32,620 bases of DNA from Arthrobacter sp. EpRS71 (GTDB taxonomy: Bacteria > Actinomycetota > Actinomycetes > Actinomycetales > Micrococcaceae): the NCBI RefSeq assembly GCF_001512285.1, contig NZ_LNUV01000006.1, positions 1 through 32,620 of the forward strand, read 5' to 3'. This document shows, in pieces, positions 22,819 to 30,997 of the stretch. A model generated the notes under the pieces. It was given only the letters and a program-made list of their open reading frames with translations, did not search any database and had not been told where the DNA came from. Position 1 is the stretch's first letter. Each line of letters begins with the position of its first letter. Position numbers and translations under genes: made by a program.

Positions 22819-23976
22819 CTAGGTTGCCAGGTAGTCCAGCGCCGTGAGTGCCAAGGCGGCTGCGCCGTCGTGAATGGCAAGGTTGGCGGCGTCGCCGACG
22901 CAGTGCTCGGCGAACTCGGGTTGGTGGTTGGCCGCCGGGAAGCAGCCGAGTCCTATGTAGGGGTGGATGGCCGGAACCACCTGGGACACATTGCCCATGT
23001 CTGTTGACGCCCTGTTCATGGTGGCTTGCTCCGGGGGTGCGTTGAAGTCGCGTCCCAGGGCCTGCGCATGGTGTACGTACAGCTCAAGTGCCCGCAGGTC
23101 CGTGCGGAACTCCGAGTAGGGCTCCGATTCCGGAGTCACGGACAACTCGCAGCCGGATGCCAAAGCCCCGGCTTCGAAGCATCGCTGAACACGCTCCTCC
23201 AACTCGCCCAACAGCGCAAGTGATTCGGCCCGGACATACCAGCGGCCCTCGGTCTTTTCCGGAATAGCGTTGGGCGCTTCGCCCCCGCGCGTTTGGATCC
23301 CGTGGACCCGGGTCCCGGGAGGCAGCTGTTGGCGGAGGAGGCCCAACGCCACCTGGGCAACAATAAAGGCGTCATTGGCGTTGACGCCCTGGTCCGGATA
23401 CGCAGCGGCGTGGGCCGATTTTCCCCGGTATTCCACGTGGTTGTGGGCCACCGCGTAGGGGCGGGCTTCTGCCGAATCAACCGGACTCGGGTGCGCCATC
23501 ATGGCCAGGTCCAGGCCTTGGAAGGCACCCTTTTTGAGGAGCTCGATCTTTCCGCCGCCGCCTTCTTCGGCCGGGGTTCCGTACAGTTCCACGGTGAGGT
23601 CATGTTCTTCAGCGAATTGTGCCAAGACCACCGCGGCACCGCAGGAAATGGCCGTGATGATGTTGTGGCCGCACGCATGTCCGAGGCCCGGAAGGGCGTC
23701 GTACTCGGCCATGAGCCCGATGCGGCGGGACCCCGTTCCGTAGACGGCGCGGATCGCGGTGGGAAAGCCCAAATACTCTCTTTCCACCTCGAAGCCGTGC
23801 GTAGACAGGTACTCGGCGGTCCAGCCAGCGGCGCGGTGTTCCTGCCAGCCAAGTTCGGGGTTGGCATGGAGTGTTTCGGAGAGCTGGATCAGGTGGGGTT
23901 TTTGTGCGTCAACGGATGCCAAGACCCGTTTGCGCTGAACTGCCGGGTTGGCAGCGGTCGTCGTTTCAGCGCTCAT
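22819..23976 (-). CDS. M20-family amidohydrolase/peptidase (AbgB/M20D-like)
   Basis: About 385 residues. Metal-site segments of family M20 are clear: AEYDALPGLGHACGHN (first ligands), GTPAEEGGGGK (Glu pair: general base and ligand) and MAHPSPVD. The dimerisation domain carries HNHVEYRGKSAHAAAYPDQG with its conserved His, and ASTDMGNVSQVVPAIHPYIG leads to the last ligand. It resembles aminobenzoyl-glutamate/N-acyl amino acid amidohydrolases, which cleave an amide to release an amino acid. No signal peptide, so cytoplasmic. ATG 23976 overlaps the DUF1028 stop by 11 bp, implying translational coupling; ATG 23991 is the alternative. With aspA next, an N-acyl- or peptidyl-aspartate substrate is a reasonable inference. 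Confidence 0.88.
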   Translation of the reverse strand: MSAETTTAANPAVQRKRVLASVDAQKPHLIQLSETLHANPELGWQEHRAAGWTAEYLSTHGFEVEREYLGFPTAIRAVYGTGSRRIGLMAEYDALPGLGHACGHNIITAISCGAAVVLAQFAEEHDLTVELYGTPAEEGGGGKIELLKKGAFQGLDLAMMAHPSPVDSAEARPYAVAHNHVEYRGKSAHAAAYPDQGVNANDAFIVAQVALGLLRQQLPPGTRVHGIQTRGGEAPNAIPEKTEGRWYVRAESLALLGELEERVQRCFEAGALASGCELSVTPESEPYSEFRTDLRALELYVHHAQALGRDFNAPPEQATMNRASTDMGNVSQVVPAIHPYIGLGCFPAANHQPEFAEHCVGDAANLAIHDGAAALALTALDYLAT

Positions 23977-24637
23977 CGCCCGCCACCCCATAACCCACTG
24001 ACGACGCGGGGTCCAAGCCGCGAATCACGTAGTCCTGCCGCTGCGGGAGCCACACGTCCAGGAGCTTCTCCAGTTCCTCGATCGGGTGATCGTGCCAGTC
24101 CACGCGCAGGTCAGTGTCCCTCCAGCCGTGCCCGGACACCACCGAAAGTCCGGCTGATCGCACGGGTCCAGCTTCGCCGCCGGCTGCCATGGCGGCTCGA
24201 AGCGCAGCCATGAGGCGCACTTCCAGTTCCCCGGTGCTGGCTTCAAAGGCGTCGCAGAGGACTTGGACAACACCAGGATGCGCGAGCATGTTGCCGGCGG
24301 CCACGCTGTTCGCACCCCGGCCCTCGCCGAACACGCCAAGGGTATGTGCGCCGCTGAACACGGCGGATCCACCGTGTGCGTCCAGGACCACCAGTTGCCG
24401 GTAGTCCACCGCAGGTGACTCCTGCACGACGCCGTCAATCGCCTCTTGTGCGGAATGGCCCGCCTGCAGACGGTCGAGCAACGCTGTTCCCAGCCGAGGA
24501 TCGGTGATGTTTTGGGAGCTGACGGCGCCGACCCCGTCACGCAGGTGCGCGCAGCGGGCAGCGACTGCAGGAGATGATGAAGAGACGGCGATGCCAAACC
24601 TGCCGCTGCCGTCGGTGGCCGCGATGCTGAAGGTCAC
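23966..24637 (-). CDS. DUF1028 family protein (Ntn-hydrolase-like)
   Basis: 223 residues starting at GTG 24637, which overlaps the RidA stop as GTGA. The N-terminus MTFSIAATDGSGRFGIAVSS and the motif VGAVSSQNITDPRLGTALLD, followed by AGNMLAHPGVVQ, are hallmarks of DUF1028, a family with an N-terminal-nucleophile hydrolase-like fold. Thr2 would become the N-terminal residue after Met removal. The enzyme activity is not established. A recurring partnership of DUF1028 with amidohydrolases and RidA is my recollection from other genomes. The last 65 residues (VSGHGWRDTDLRVDWHDHPI onward) end with VGYGVAGDER. Confidence 0.87.
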   Translation of the reverse strand: MTFSIAATDGSGRFGIAVSSSSPAVAARCAHLRDGVGAVSSQNITDPRLGTALLDRLQAGHSAQEAIDGVVQESPAVDYRQLVVLDAHGGSAVFSGAHTLGVFGEGRGANSVAAGNMLAHPGVVQVLCDAFEASTGELEVRLMAALRAAMAAGGEAGPVRSAGLSVVSGHGWRDTDLRVDWHDHPIEELEKLLDVWLPQRQDYVIRGLDPASSVGYGVAGDER

Positions 24638-25056
24638 TGCTGGCCTTCCGTCGAGAGCACTGCCGTGGCGTCAATTTCCACGAGCCATTCCGGACGTGCC
24701 AATGCCTGAACCACAATGCCGGTGGAGACGGGGAATACGCCCTTAAGCCAGCGGCCCATGGTGCGGTAGACAGTCTCGCGGTAACGGGGATCAATCAGGT
24801 ACACGGTGACCTTGACGATGTCTTCAAGGCTGCTGCCCGCTTCCTTGAGCAACATGTCGATGTTGGCCATGGATTTCTCCGTCTGGGCTTCGACGTCGCC
24901 GATGCCCACGGACTCGCGCGTCTCAAGGTCCTGTCCGATCTGGCCGCGAAGGTAAACCACGCCGTTGGCCACCACGGCCTGGCACAGATCGTTGTCCAGG
25001 TTCTGTTCCGGATAGGTCTCTTTGGTATTGAACGTGCGGATGCGCTGGTGCTTCAT
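24634..25056 (-). CDS. RidA/YjgF family protein
   Basis: 140 residues. RidA-type fold: YPEQNLDNDLCQAVVANGVV, YLRGQIGQDL, then TEKSMANIDMLLKEAGSSLE, DIVKVTVYL and the C-terminal ARPEWLVEIDATAV. The Arg in this last segment aligns with the catalytic Arg of RidA (ARLPKD region), so imine/enamine hydrolase chemistry is possible. First gene of a four-gene minus-strand operon, directly opposite a LysR gene. The ATG 25056 has only a weak, distant purine stretch (AAAGG) upstream. In this setting it may hydrolyse an enamine/imine intermediate of the pathway. Confidence 0.88.
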   Translation of the reverse strand: MKHQRIRTFNTKETYPEQNLDNDLCQAVVANGVVYLRGQIGQDLETRESVGIGDVEAQTEKSMANIDMLLKEAGSSLEDIVKVTVYLIDPRYRETVYRTMGRWLKGVFPVSTGIVVQALARPEWLVEIDATAVLSTEGQQ

Positions 25057-25136
25057 GTTCGCAGCTTGCCTTTCAGTCCTGTTAGACGGGTGCTCGTATC
25101 CTTCAGCTTCGTGCGCTGCACTAAATCTGTCCAACA

Positions 25137-25149
25137 GTTCTTTTAGAAC
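25137..25149. promoter_or_regulatory. Candidate LysR operator in the ridA/LysR divergent spacer
   Basis: GTTCT-TTT-AGAAC is a perfect 5-bp-arm dyad in the 134-bp spacer between the ridA operon (minus) and the LysR gene (plus), 41 bp before the LysR ATG. Position and size fit a LysR-type site controlling both directions. Confidence 0.5.
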
Positions 25150-25190
25150 GATTGCATCGACTTTTCCGATCCAGAGTGTATTCTCGTCCC

Positions 25191-26105
25191 ATGGATGTGA
25201 CCCTTACGCAGTTGCGCTATTTCGTGGAAGCGGCGGCGCAGCTGTCCATGACCGGCGCTGCCGTTCGCCTCAATGTGGCCCAGTCAGCTGTCTCCGCGGC
25301 GATCGCCCAGTTGGAGCGGCACGTTGGAACGCAGTTCTTTATCAGGCAGCGCTCCAAGGGGCTGGTGCTCACGCCGGCCGGCGAGCTGTTCGTCAGGGAC
25401 GCCCAAGCCATCCTCGCGCAGGTTGAGGAAAGCATTGATCACGCGCGTGGAGAACACCAGAGCGTCTCCGGGCGTATTCGTATTGCCTGCTTCAGCACCC
25501 TTGCCCCGTTCCTGCTTCCCGGCGTCCTGACAAAACTGCGGGAAGACCATCCCGCACTCGAGGCGGAAGTCATCGAAACCGACACGTCAGGCTGCATCAG
25601 TGCCTTGCTCAGCGGGCAGGCCGATGTGGCGTTGTGCTACGACCTGGACCTGCCCGAGGCCATAGCCAGTTCGGTAGTGGATACCGTGAGGCCCTACGTG
25701 GCACTTCCTCCGGACCATAAATTGGCCGGTTCAGAAAGCGTCCACCTGTCCGCGTTGGGCGGTGAACCTTTTGTGCTGCTGGACTTGCCGCACACCCGCG
25801 ACCTCATGCTGTCCATCGCCAGGCTGGGTGGTCAGGAACCGGACGTCAGGTTCCGTTCGGCCAGCTACGAAACGGTGCGTACTTTTGTGGCCCGGGGCCT
25901 TGGTTATTCCATCCTTCATCAGAGGCCTCAGCACCAGTTGACCTACGACGGCGGCAAGCTGGCCGCCGTCGAAATCCGTGACGACGTGCCGGAATTGAAG
26001 ACGGTCCTGGCGCACCTGAAGTCCCACCGTCCCACGGCGAGGGTGCGGGCGGTAGCGCAGGCGGTGCGGCATCAGATTGTTGCTGCACGCGCGGCCCGAG
26101 GCTGA
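25191..26105 (+). CDS. LysR-family transcriptional regulator of the aspA/M20 locus
   Basis: 304 residues. N-terminal HTH with MDVTLTQLRYFVEAAAQLSM, then AVRLNVAQSAVSAAIAQLER. Effector domain from about residue 90 (SGRIRIACFSTLAPFLLPGV) to 290. ATG 25191 gives the conserved LysR start, and no Shine-Dalgarno sequence precedes it (CTCGTCCC). A -10-like TATTCT ends 6 bp before the ATG, so the message may be leaderless. It is divergent from ridA-DUF1028-M20-aspA and parallel with the MHS transporter 145 bp downstream, and is the likely regulator of both. Confidence 0.92.
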   Translation: MDVTLTQLRYFVEAAAQLSMTGAAVRLNVAQSAVSAAIAQLERHVGTQFFIRQRSKGLVLTPAGELFVRDAQAILAQVEESIDHARGEHQSVSGRIRIACFSTLAPFLLPGVLTKLREDHPALEAEVIETDTSGCISALLSGQADVALCYDLDLPEAIASSVVDTVRPYVALPPDHKLAGSESVHLSALGGEPFVLLDLPHTRDLMLSIARLGGQEPDVRFRSASYETVRTFVARGLGYSILHQRPQHQLTYDGGKLAAVEIRDDVPELKTVLAHLKSHRPTARVRAVAQAVRHQIVAARAARG

Positions 26106-26121
26106 GGCATTCGGCCCTATA

Positions 26122-26138
26122 CATCTGCTCAGCAGATG
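26122..26138. promoter_or_regulatory. 17-bp palindrome upstream of the MHS transporter
   Basis: CATCTGCT-C-AGCAGATG, perfect 8-bp arms around one base, starts 17 bp after the LysR stop. It may be an operator for the transporter gene or a small terminator of the LysR gene. The lack of a loop of 3 nt or more argues for a protein site. Confidence 0.5.
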
Positions 26139-26209
26139 CACTTGGTGTTAAAAATCTATTAGACAGATCACATTCCACCGCCTGAAGATGGGTAAAACCA
26201 GCAAACGGG

Positions 26210-26231
26210 CGTGATCCACGTCATGTGGATC
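26210..26231. promoter_or_regulatory. Dyad just before the MHS transporter ribosome site
   Basis: GATCCAC (26213-26219) and GTGGATC (26225-26231) form a perfect 7-bp dyad ending 9 bp before AGGAGG. The overlapping CGTGATCCACGTCATG (26210-26225) resembles the CRP/GlxR pattern GTGA-N6-TCAC with one mismatch, and is 13/16 identical to a site at 32535-32550. Confidence 0.4.
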
Positions 26232-26250
26232 CCTTCCTCCAGGAGGAACT

Positions 26251-27615
26251 GTGAACACCAAAAACATCGACGGGCAGATCAGCCGAAAGGGTTTGCGCAC
26301 CAGCGTCGCCGCCGGCTCCATCGGCGTCTTCGTCCACTGGTTCGAGTGGGCCATCTACGCCTACCTCGCTTCCACCATCGCCGTAGTCTTCTTCCCCCAG
26401 CAGGACAGCACAGCAGCACTGCTGTCAGTCTTCGCCGTCTTCGCCATCAGCTTTGGCGTCCGTCCGCTGGGCGCGTTGGTCTTTGGAACGCTCGGTGACA
26501 GGATCGGCCGCAAGAAGACACTGTCAATCGTGATTCTCTCCATGAGCGGTGCCACGCTGGTGGTGGGCCTCCTGCCCACCTACGACGCAATCGGTCTGTG
26601 GGCCCCCATCCTCCTTGTGGCTGCCAGGGTGGTTCAAGGCCTCGCGGCCGGTGGTGAGTTCGGAAGCGCGGCTGCCTTCCTGGCCGAGTACTCACCCAGG
26701 AAACACCGTGGATTCGGCGTCAGCTGGCTTGAATTCGGAAGCCTTCTCGGCTTCCTGGCGGCCTCGCTGGTGGTCTTCGTGCTCTCCAGCGCCATGGACG
26801 CCCAAGCAATCGCTGACGGCGGCTGGCGCATCCCCTTCCTGATCGCGGTTCCCCTGGGGGTCATCGGCTTCTACATCCGGTCCAAGATCGAAGACACCCC
26901 GGAATTCCGTTCCCTGGAGGAGCTGGGCAACGTCCCGCAGAGCCCCGTCAAAGAAGTCTTCACCAAGCACCGGAAGCAGCTGCTGCAGATGAGTGGCCTG
27001 GAAATCATGATGCACGTGACCTTCTACGTGGTCCTCGTCTACCTCCTGACCTATCAGGAAAAAGTCTTGGGTTTCGACGCCGGAACAGCCGCGCTGCTCT
27101 CCACGGCAGCGTCCGTGGCCGGCCTGATCCTCGTACCGTTTGTGGGTGCGTTGTCAGACAGAATCGGCAGGAAGCCGCTCCTGATCACTGCCGCCGTTTC
27201 GCTCGTGGTGCTGGCCTATCCCTTGTTCCTCATCATGCAAACTGGCACGGCCTGGGCCGGAATCGTCAGCACCATCGGACTGGGAGTCATTCTGGCCCTC
27301 ATCCTGGGTGTTCATGCTGCCGCGGCTGCCGAGCTCTTCCCCACCCGCACGCGGCAGACCGGGCTCTCCATCGCCTACAGCGTCACCGCGGCCATCTTCG
27401 CCGGAACGGTCCCTTACGTCCTGACCTGGCTTATTGCCCAGACCGGAAATGACATGATGCCCGCCTTCTACCTGATCCTGGTAGGCCTGATTGGATTGGC
27501 TGCCGTGCTGAGCATGAAGGAAAGCAAAGGGAAGGACCTTCTGAGCGAGGACGCGGAAGACCTGCAATCACTGGGAACCCCAGCCCGGGCAACGCAGGGC
27601 GTGGCGCACACGTAG
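26251..27615 (+). CDS. MHS-family MFS transporter (organic acid/osmolyte:H+ symporter type)
   Basis: 454 residues, 12 membrane segments. The first segment (SIGVFVHWFEWAIYAYLAST) is typical of the metabolite:H+ symporter subfamily (KgtP, ShiA, ProP). Motif A is GDRIGRKKTL and its second-half copy is GALSDRIGRKPLL. RVVQGLAAGGEFGSAAAFLA is the subfamily's helix-4 signature. GTG 26251 is chosen because AGGAGG (26241-26246) lies 4 bp upstream. It follows the LysR gene and is likely controlled with the divergent aspA operon, so it may import the substrate of that pathway. The substrate itself is unproven. Confidence 0.9.
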   Translation: MNTKNIDGQISRKGLRTSVAAGSIGVFVHWFEWAIYAYLASTIAVVFFPQQDSTAALLSVFAVFAISFGVRPLGALVFGTLGDRIGRKKTLSIVILSMSGATLVVGLLPTYDAIGLWAPILLVAARVVQGLAAGGEFGSAAAFLAEYSPRKHRGFGVSWLEFGSLLGFLAASLVVFVLSSAMDAQAIADGGWRIPFLIAVPLGVIGFYIRSKIEDTPEFRSLEELGNVPQSPVKEVFTKHRKQLLQMSGLEIMMHVTFYVVLVYLLTYQEKVLGFDAGTAALLSTAASVAGLILVPFVGALSDRIGRKPLLITAAVSLVVLAYPLFLIMQTGTAWAGIVSTIGLGVILALILGVHAAAAAELFPTRTRQTGLSIAYSVTAAIFAGTVPYVLTWLIAQTGNDMMPAFYLILVGLIGLAAVLSMKESKGKDLLSEDAEDLQSLGTPARATQGVAHT

Positions 27616-27622
27616 ACACACA

Positions 27623-27676
27623 CCATCAAACAGACAATTCACCCTCGCGTGCGGGGGTGAATTGTCTGTTTGATGG
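27623..27676. terminator. Long bidirectional hairpin between the MHS transporter and TetR genes
   Basis: A perfect 22-bp inverted repeat (27623-27644 with 27655-27676) around a 10-nt loop sits in the 63-bp gap between convergent genes. It starts 8 bp after the transporter stop and ends 2 bp before the TetR stop. It should terminate in both directions though it has no T-run. Confidence 0.85.
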
Positions 27677-27678
27677 GG

Positions 27679-28278
27679 TCATACAGTGACTGCAAGCCGC
27701 GCAAGTGCACGCTCCACCAAATGCCGTTGCCTGGACCCAGTCACCGCATCCGGATCCAGCATGGAGGTCACGTGAAGGCCCATCATGATGTTCAGCAGCT
27801 CATCGGCAACCGCATCCGGGTCCACCAAAGGTTCGCATTCGCCGTCGTGCTCTGCTTGGGCCAGGAAGCCCATCACCAGGCCACGCCAGTGCAGCAGGGC
27901 TTGCCGGCCGACGGTGCGCAGCGCGTTTTCCGTCTGCGCGCGCTGCCAGAAGGAAACCGCCACGCGGGCTTCCACCACGGTGAGGGGATCGGCCGGGATG
28001 ATCTCCAGGCACAAACTTCGAAGGGCTGACAGGCCGCGGCGGCCGGCGGTGCCAGCGGCAATGCGCTCATTGGTGCGTTCGCAGATCAACTCGTAAGACG
28101 CCAGCAGCAGGGCGTCCTTGTTAGGAAAGTAATGGGCCAACACGCCCGGAGCAGCGTAGCCGCATTCCCGGGCAATGTCCCGCATGCTGGCGTTCTCGAT
28201 GCCCTGCTCCGCAATCAGGCGCCACGTGGTCTCCATGATGGAACGCCGGCGTTCCTCGTGATCAACCAAGCGGGGCAT
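27679..28278 (-). CDS. TetR-family regulator (BetI-like)
   Basis: 199 residues. The HTH lies at residues 8-55 (IMETTWRLIAEQGIENASMR, DIARECGYAAPGVLAHYFPN, KDALL), and a C-terminal ligand domain includes a BetI-like stretch EARVAVSFWQRAQTENALRT. ATG 28278 follows AAGGAGCAGC. It lies downstream of, and on the same strand as, the amine oxidase with a hairpin between them. It likely represses the amine oxidase and the divergent membrane protein/aldehyde dehydrogenase unit, possibly responding to an amine or aldehyde; this is inference from position. Confidence 0.9.
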   Translation of the reverse strand: MPRLVDHEERRRSIMETTWRLIAEQGIENASMRDIARECGYAAPGVLAHYFPNKDALLLASYELICERTNERIAAGTAGRRGLSALRSLCLEIIPADPLTVVEARVAVSFWQRAQTENALRTVGRQALLHWRGLVMGFLAQAEHDGECEPLVDPDAVADELLNIMMGLHVTSMLDPDAVTGSRQRHLVERALARLAVTV

Positions 28279-28330
28279 GCTGCTCCTTCATATCGGGCGG
28301 GTGTCCATGGCGGGACCGTGAGCACCCTAC

Positions 28331-28364
28331 CACTGCGGGAACGCCGGGGCGCGCTCCCGCAGTG
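28331..28364 (-). terminator. Hairpin after the amine oxidase gene
   Basis: CACTGCGGGA (28331-28340) and TCCCGCAGTG (28355-28364) form a perfect 10-bp stem with a GC-rich 14-nt loop. It sits 12 bp beyond the amine oxidase stop on the minus strand. No T-run follows, so read-through into TetR is possible. Confidence 0.65.
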
Positions 28365-28376
28365 CGGATAGAACCG

Positions 28377-30347
28377 TTAGTGTCCGCAGGAGCCGCCGTT
28401 TTGCTCCGCTGGTGCGCAGTGCCCGGCCGTAGAGGAGGGCACATTCAGGGTGGGGTTCTGATCGAAGAAGCCGTGCGGCTTCAGCGTGAACCCGGTGGTG
28501 TCAACGGGCATGATGGGCCAATCCTCGGGACGGGGGAAGTGGGTCAGGCCGAACGAGTGCCACACCACGAGGTCCTGGCCATCGAGGTCGCGGTCCTGAG
28601 CCACATAGCTGGGAAGCCCGGCACCTCCCGGGTGCTGGTTGACGAAGTCGCCGGCGGCGTAAAGTTCGTCCTCGTCGTGCTGCGTGACCCACAAGTGGTG
28701 CTTGGCAAAGGCTGCCCGTGAAGCGATGGAGGAATCATCGGCCATGGCCAAGGTGGGGTTGCCCTCCGGGTAGAGGGTGTAGCCCACAGGGTGGCCGAGG
28801 TGGTTCAACGAGTCCGGGTTGCTGATGTGCCACACCCTTCCCTTGGTGCCATCGGCGTCGCGGACTGCTTCCGATTCACGGGTCAACGCCGTGCGCTTCT
28901 GCGTGAAGGCATTACCGTGCGGGTTTCCGGGCCCCTTGGGCAGGCGCACGAGGTCCAGTTCCTCAACCCGGTTCGTGTCGCCGTCGATCATCATGTCCAG
29001 CCGGGCGCTGAACAGGTGCTGGTGATAAGGGGCGCCAAGGCCCGGGGCGATCTCCGAGGCGTAGGCGTAGTCCTTGTCCGGAAGCGCTGCCGTGAAGACG
29101 ATGCCCGTGGCTTTCGCTTCAAACTCGATGGTGCCGTCCAAGTAGAGGTACCAGTAGAAGCCGTAATCGTAGTTACCCACGGTGGTGAAGAAGGAGACAA
29201 CCAGCCTGCGATTGCGCCGGACCTCGTTGGAGCCGGCCCACTCATCCGTGTGCTTCCACAGAATTCCAGCGTCTTCCTCGTGGATGCAGATGCCGTTCTC
29301 AATGGTCCGGGGGTTGCCGAAGTCATCGGCCACCACAGGAGACATATAGGTGATGTCGCCCAGGCAGTCGCAACCAAGCTTGAGGGAGTTGGCGTCCCGG
29401 CCCACCAGATACTCGCCGGAATCGAAGTAGTTCTGCCAGCTGCGGTAGGGGGACGGGTCGCCGTAGGGGACCACCATTTCGGAGATGGATGCGCGGTGAA
29501 CCACCGGGCGGCGCCGTCCTTGGTGCGAGTGGTGGAGTTGGTGGAGCACTAGTCCTTCACGGGCATCGAAGCCAACTCGCAGGTCCCAGCCGGCCCATGA
29601 CAGGTGGTTGCCTTCCAGAGTGAAACTGGGGCCTTGGGGCTGGGTGATTTCTATGGGTTTCAGGTCCGCGCGGAGTTCGCCGTGAATTGCCGGGTCCGTG
29701 TAGTTGCCGTTGACTTCCGGGACTGGAACCGGTCCGTCGTCGATCAGGTGATTGACGCGTCGGTTTTCCACGTCAACAAAAGCCACCAACCCGTCGATCG
29801 GGTGGGCCCAGGGGTGGTCCGCCGGGTGGTCCTGGCGGAATCCGAGGCCGCGAAGCAGTCGTTTGCCTTCCTCGTTCCCGTACTCGAAGACGCCCGCGGA
29901 CAGGGGAGCGACGCGGACCTGCGAGGGGGTCAGTCCCCTGGAGGCAAGGGCCGCTTTCCACTGTGGATCCGCCGCCAGGATGTCCTCGATAATCCCGAAT
30001 TCCTCGAGCAGGACCGGCAATTGGCCATCGATCTGCGGGTTCAGTTCCCGCCTTTCCAGGACCAGGCCAGCAGTCAGGGACAGCCGGACATCCAGGGAAA
30101 GTGACTGCGCGGCGTCCCAGAGCATGGCCCGGACCAGGCGGGGGGCGCCTGCAGCATCTCCCTGAAGGGTGGCTTTGGGTGGCTCGATCAGCCCCAGGTA
30201 AGCGAAGCGGGTGGTGTCGGCGACGAGGCCGGCCTCTGCCAGAATCCGGCGGGCCTGTTGAATTTCCCGTGCCGAGAGCTGCTCAAGCGGATGCTGCCCC
30301 AGCGGAGCCTGCATCGTTGCGGCCGAGGGGGTGGTCTGAAGGGTCAT
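28377..30347 (-). CDS. Copper/topaquinone primary amine oxidase (tyramine/phenylethylamine oxidase type)
   Basis: 656 residues, close to Arthrobacter globiformis phenylethylamine oxidase (638). Oxidises a primary amine to aldehyde, NH3 and H2O2. TPQ precursor Tyr393 lies in TVGNYDYGF. Copper ligands are His442 and His444 (HQHLF) and His603 ([13 protein letters not shown]). The catalytic-base Asp is near 309 (NYFDSGEY). All agree with a constant +11 offset from the A. globiformis enzyme. No signal peptide is seen, so it is probably cytoplasmic. ATG 30347 follows AGGAAG. The C-terminus carries a Cys/His tail ([15 protein letters not shown]). Divergent from a small membrane protein and ALDH, upstream of TetR. 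The substrate is probably an aromatic monoamine, but this is not certain. Confidence 0.96.
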   Translation of the reverse strand: MTLQTTPSAATMQAPLGQHPLEQLSAREIQQARRILAEAGLVADTTRFAYLGLIEPPKATLQGDAAGAPRLVRAMLWDAAQSLSLDVRLSLTAGLVLERRELNPQIDGQLPVLLEEFGIIEDILAADPQWKAALASRGLTPSQVRVAPLSAGVFEYGNEEGKRLLRGLGFRQDHPADHPWAHPIDGLVAFVDVENRRVNHLIDDGPVPVPEVNGNYTDPAIHGELRADLKPIEITQPQGPSFTLEGNHLSWAGWDLRVGFDAREGLVLHQLHHSHQGRRRPVVHRASISEMVVPYGDPSPYRSWQNYFDSGEYLVGRDANSLKLGCDCLGDITYMSPVVADDFGNPRTIENGICIHEEDAGILWKHTDEWAGSNEVRRNRRLVVSFFTTVGNYDYGFYWYLYLDGTIEFEAKATGIVFTAALPDKDYAYASEIAPGLGAPYHQHLFSARLDMMIDGDTNRVEELDLVRLPKGPGNPHGNAFTQKRTALTRESEAVRDADGTKGRVWHISNPDSLNHLGHPVGYTLYPEGNPTLAMADDSSIASRAAFAKHHLWVTQHDEDELYAAGDFVNQHPGGAGLPSYVAQDRDLDGQDLVVWHSFGLTHFPRPEDWPIMPVDTTGFTLKPHGFFDQNPTLNVPSSTAGHCAPAEQNGGSCGH

Positions 30348-30373
30348 GGCACTTCCTGAAATCGATTTTTGAT

Positions 30374-30390
30374 GGTACAACTGTTCAACC
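30374..30390. promoter_or_regulatory. Candidate TetR operator in the amine oxidase divergent promoter
   Basis: GGTACAACTGTTCAACC is a 17-bp imperfect palindrome (6 of 8 arm positions match, GGT..AAC-T-GTT..ACC), 27 bp upstream of the amine oxidase ATG. Length and symmetry suit a TetR dimer, and a TetR gene is the adjacent regulator. Confidence 0.4.
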
Positions 30391-30465
30391 AACGCTTTGA
30401 TGTTACCCACCTCACAGGCCGGCGTAAAGTCCCCGGACCAAACATCGCCGGCAACCAGGAGAACC

Positions 30466-30975
30466 ATGAACCAACAACCCCGCCCACCCTGGCGGCTCGG
30501 CACCAGCACGCCCGTTACCGCCGGTGTTGTCGGCTTGGGCCTTGTCAGCGCTGGCCTTGTCGGCATGGCCGCCGCGGGCAGTGCTGTAGCCCATGTTGTG
30601 GCAGCTGTCAGTGGGCCGGCCGGCGTGATGGCTTGGTGGATGGCGGCCATGGGTGCTGCGTGCCTGAGCTGCCTCGCTCCCATGGTGGGATTCCCCGCGC
30701 GAAGACTGCGGGCCTGTGCCCGGCAGGCTGCGCCACGCGCTGCGGGACACCTCCTGGCCATGAGTGCGGCCATGATCCTCATCCATCTGGTTCTCTTTCT
30801 CGGACCTGGAGGCCTGTCAGGAACTACCGGCGGCCACCACGGCTTCATCCACAGCTCAACCACGCCGGGCCACCAAACATCCATGCTCACGCTCATTGGC
30901 GTTGAACTTCTTTGCCTCATAGCTGCTTCGGCCGCTCTGCGCATGGCCCGCGCCCAAACACCGCCCCGGAACTAG
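30466..30975 (+). CDS. Small polytopic membrane protein of unknown family
   Basis: 169 residues with about four membrane segments (near 18-46, 50-72, 90-112 and 140-160). A His-rich loop lies between segments three and four ([19 protein letters not shown]), and HVVAAVSG and [13 protein letters not shown] add Met/Cys in or near the membrane. AGGAG lies 4 bp before ATG 30466. It is divergent from the copper amine oxidase and 22 bp before the ALDH gene, so it belongs to the same amine catabolic unit. I do not recognise the family. His/Met/Cys-rich membrane composition would suit metal handling; this is only a hypothesis. Confidence 0.75.
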   Translation: MNQQPRPPWRLGTSTPVTAGVVGLGLVSAGLVGMAAAGSAVAHVVAAVSGPAGVMAWWMAAMGAACLSCLAPMVGFPARRLRACARQAAPRAAGHLLAMSAAMILIHLVLFLGPGGLSGTTGGHHGFIHSSTTPGHQTSMLTLIGVELLCLIAASAALRMARAQTPPRN

Positions 30976-30997
30976 AAAACCCACCTCAGGAGTCACC

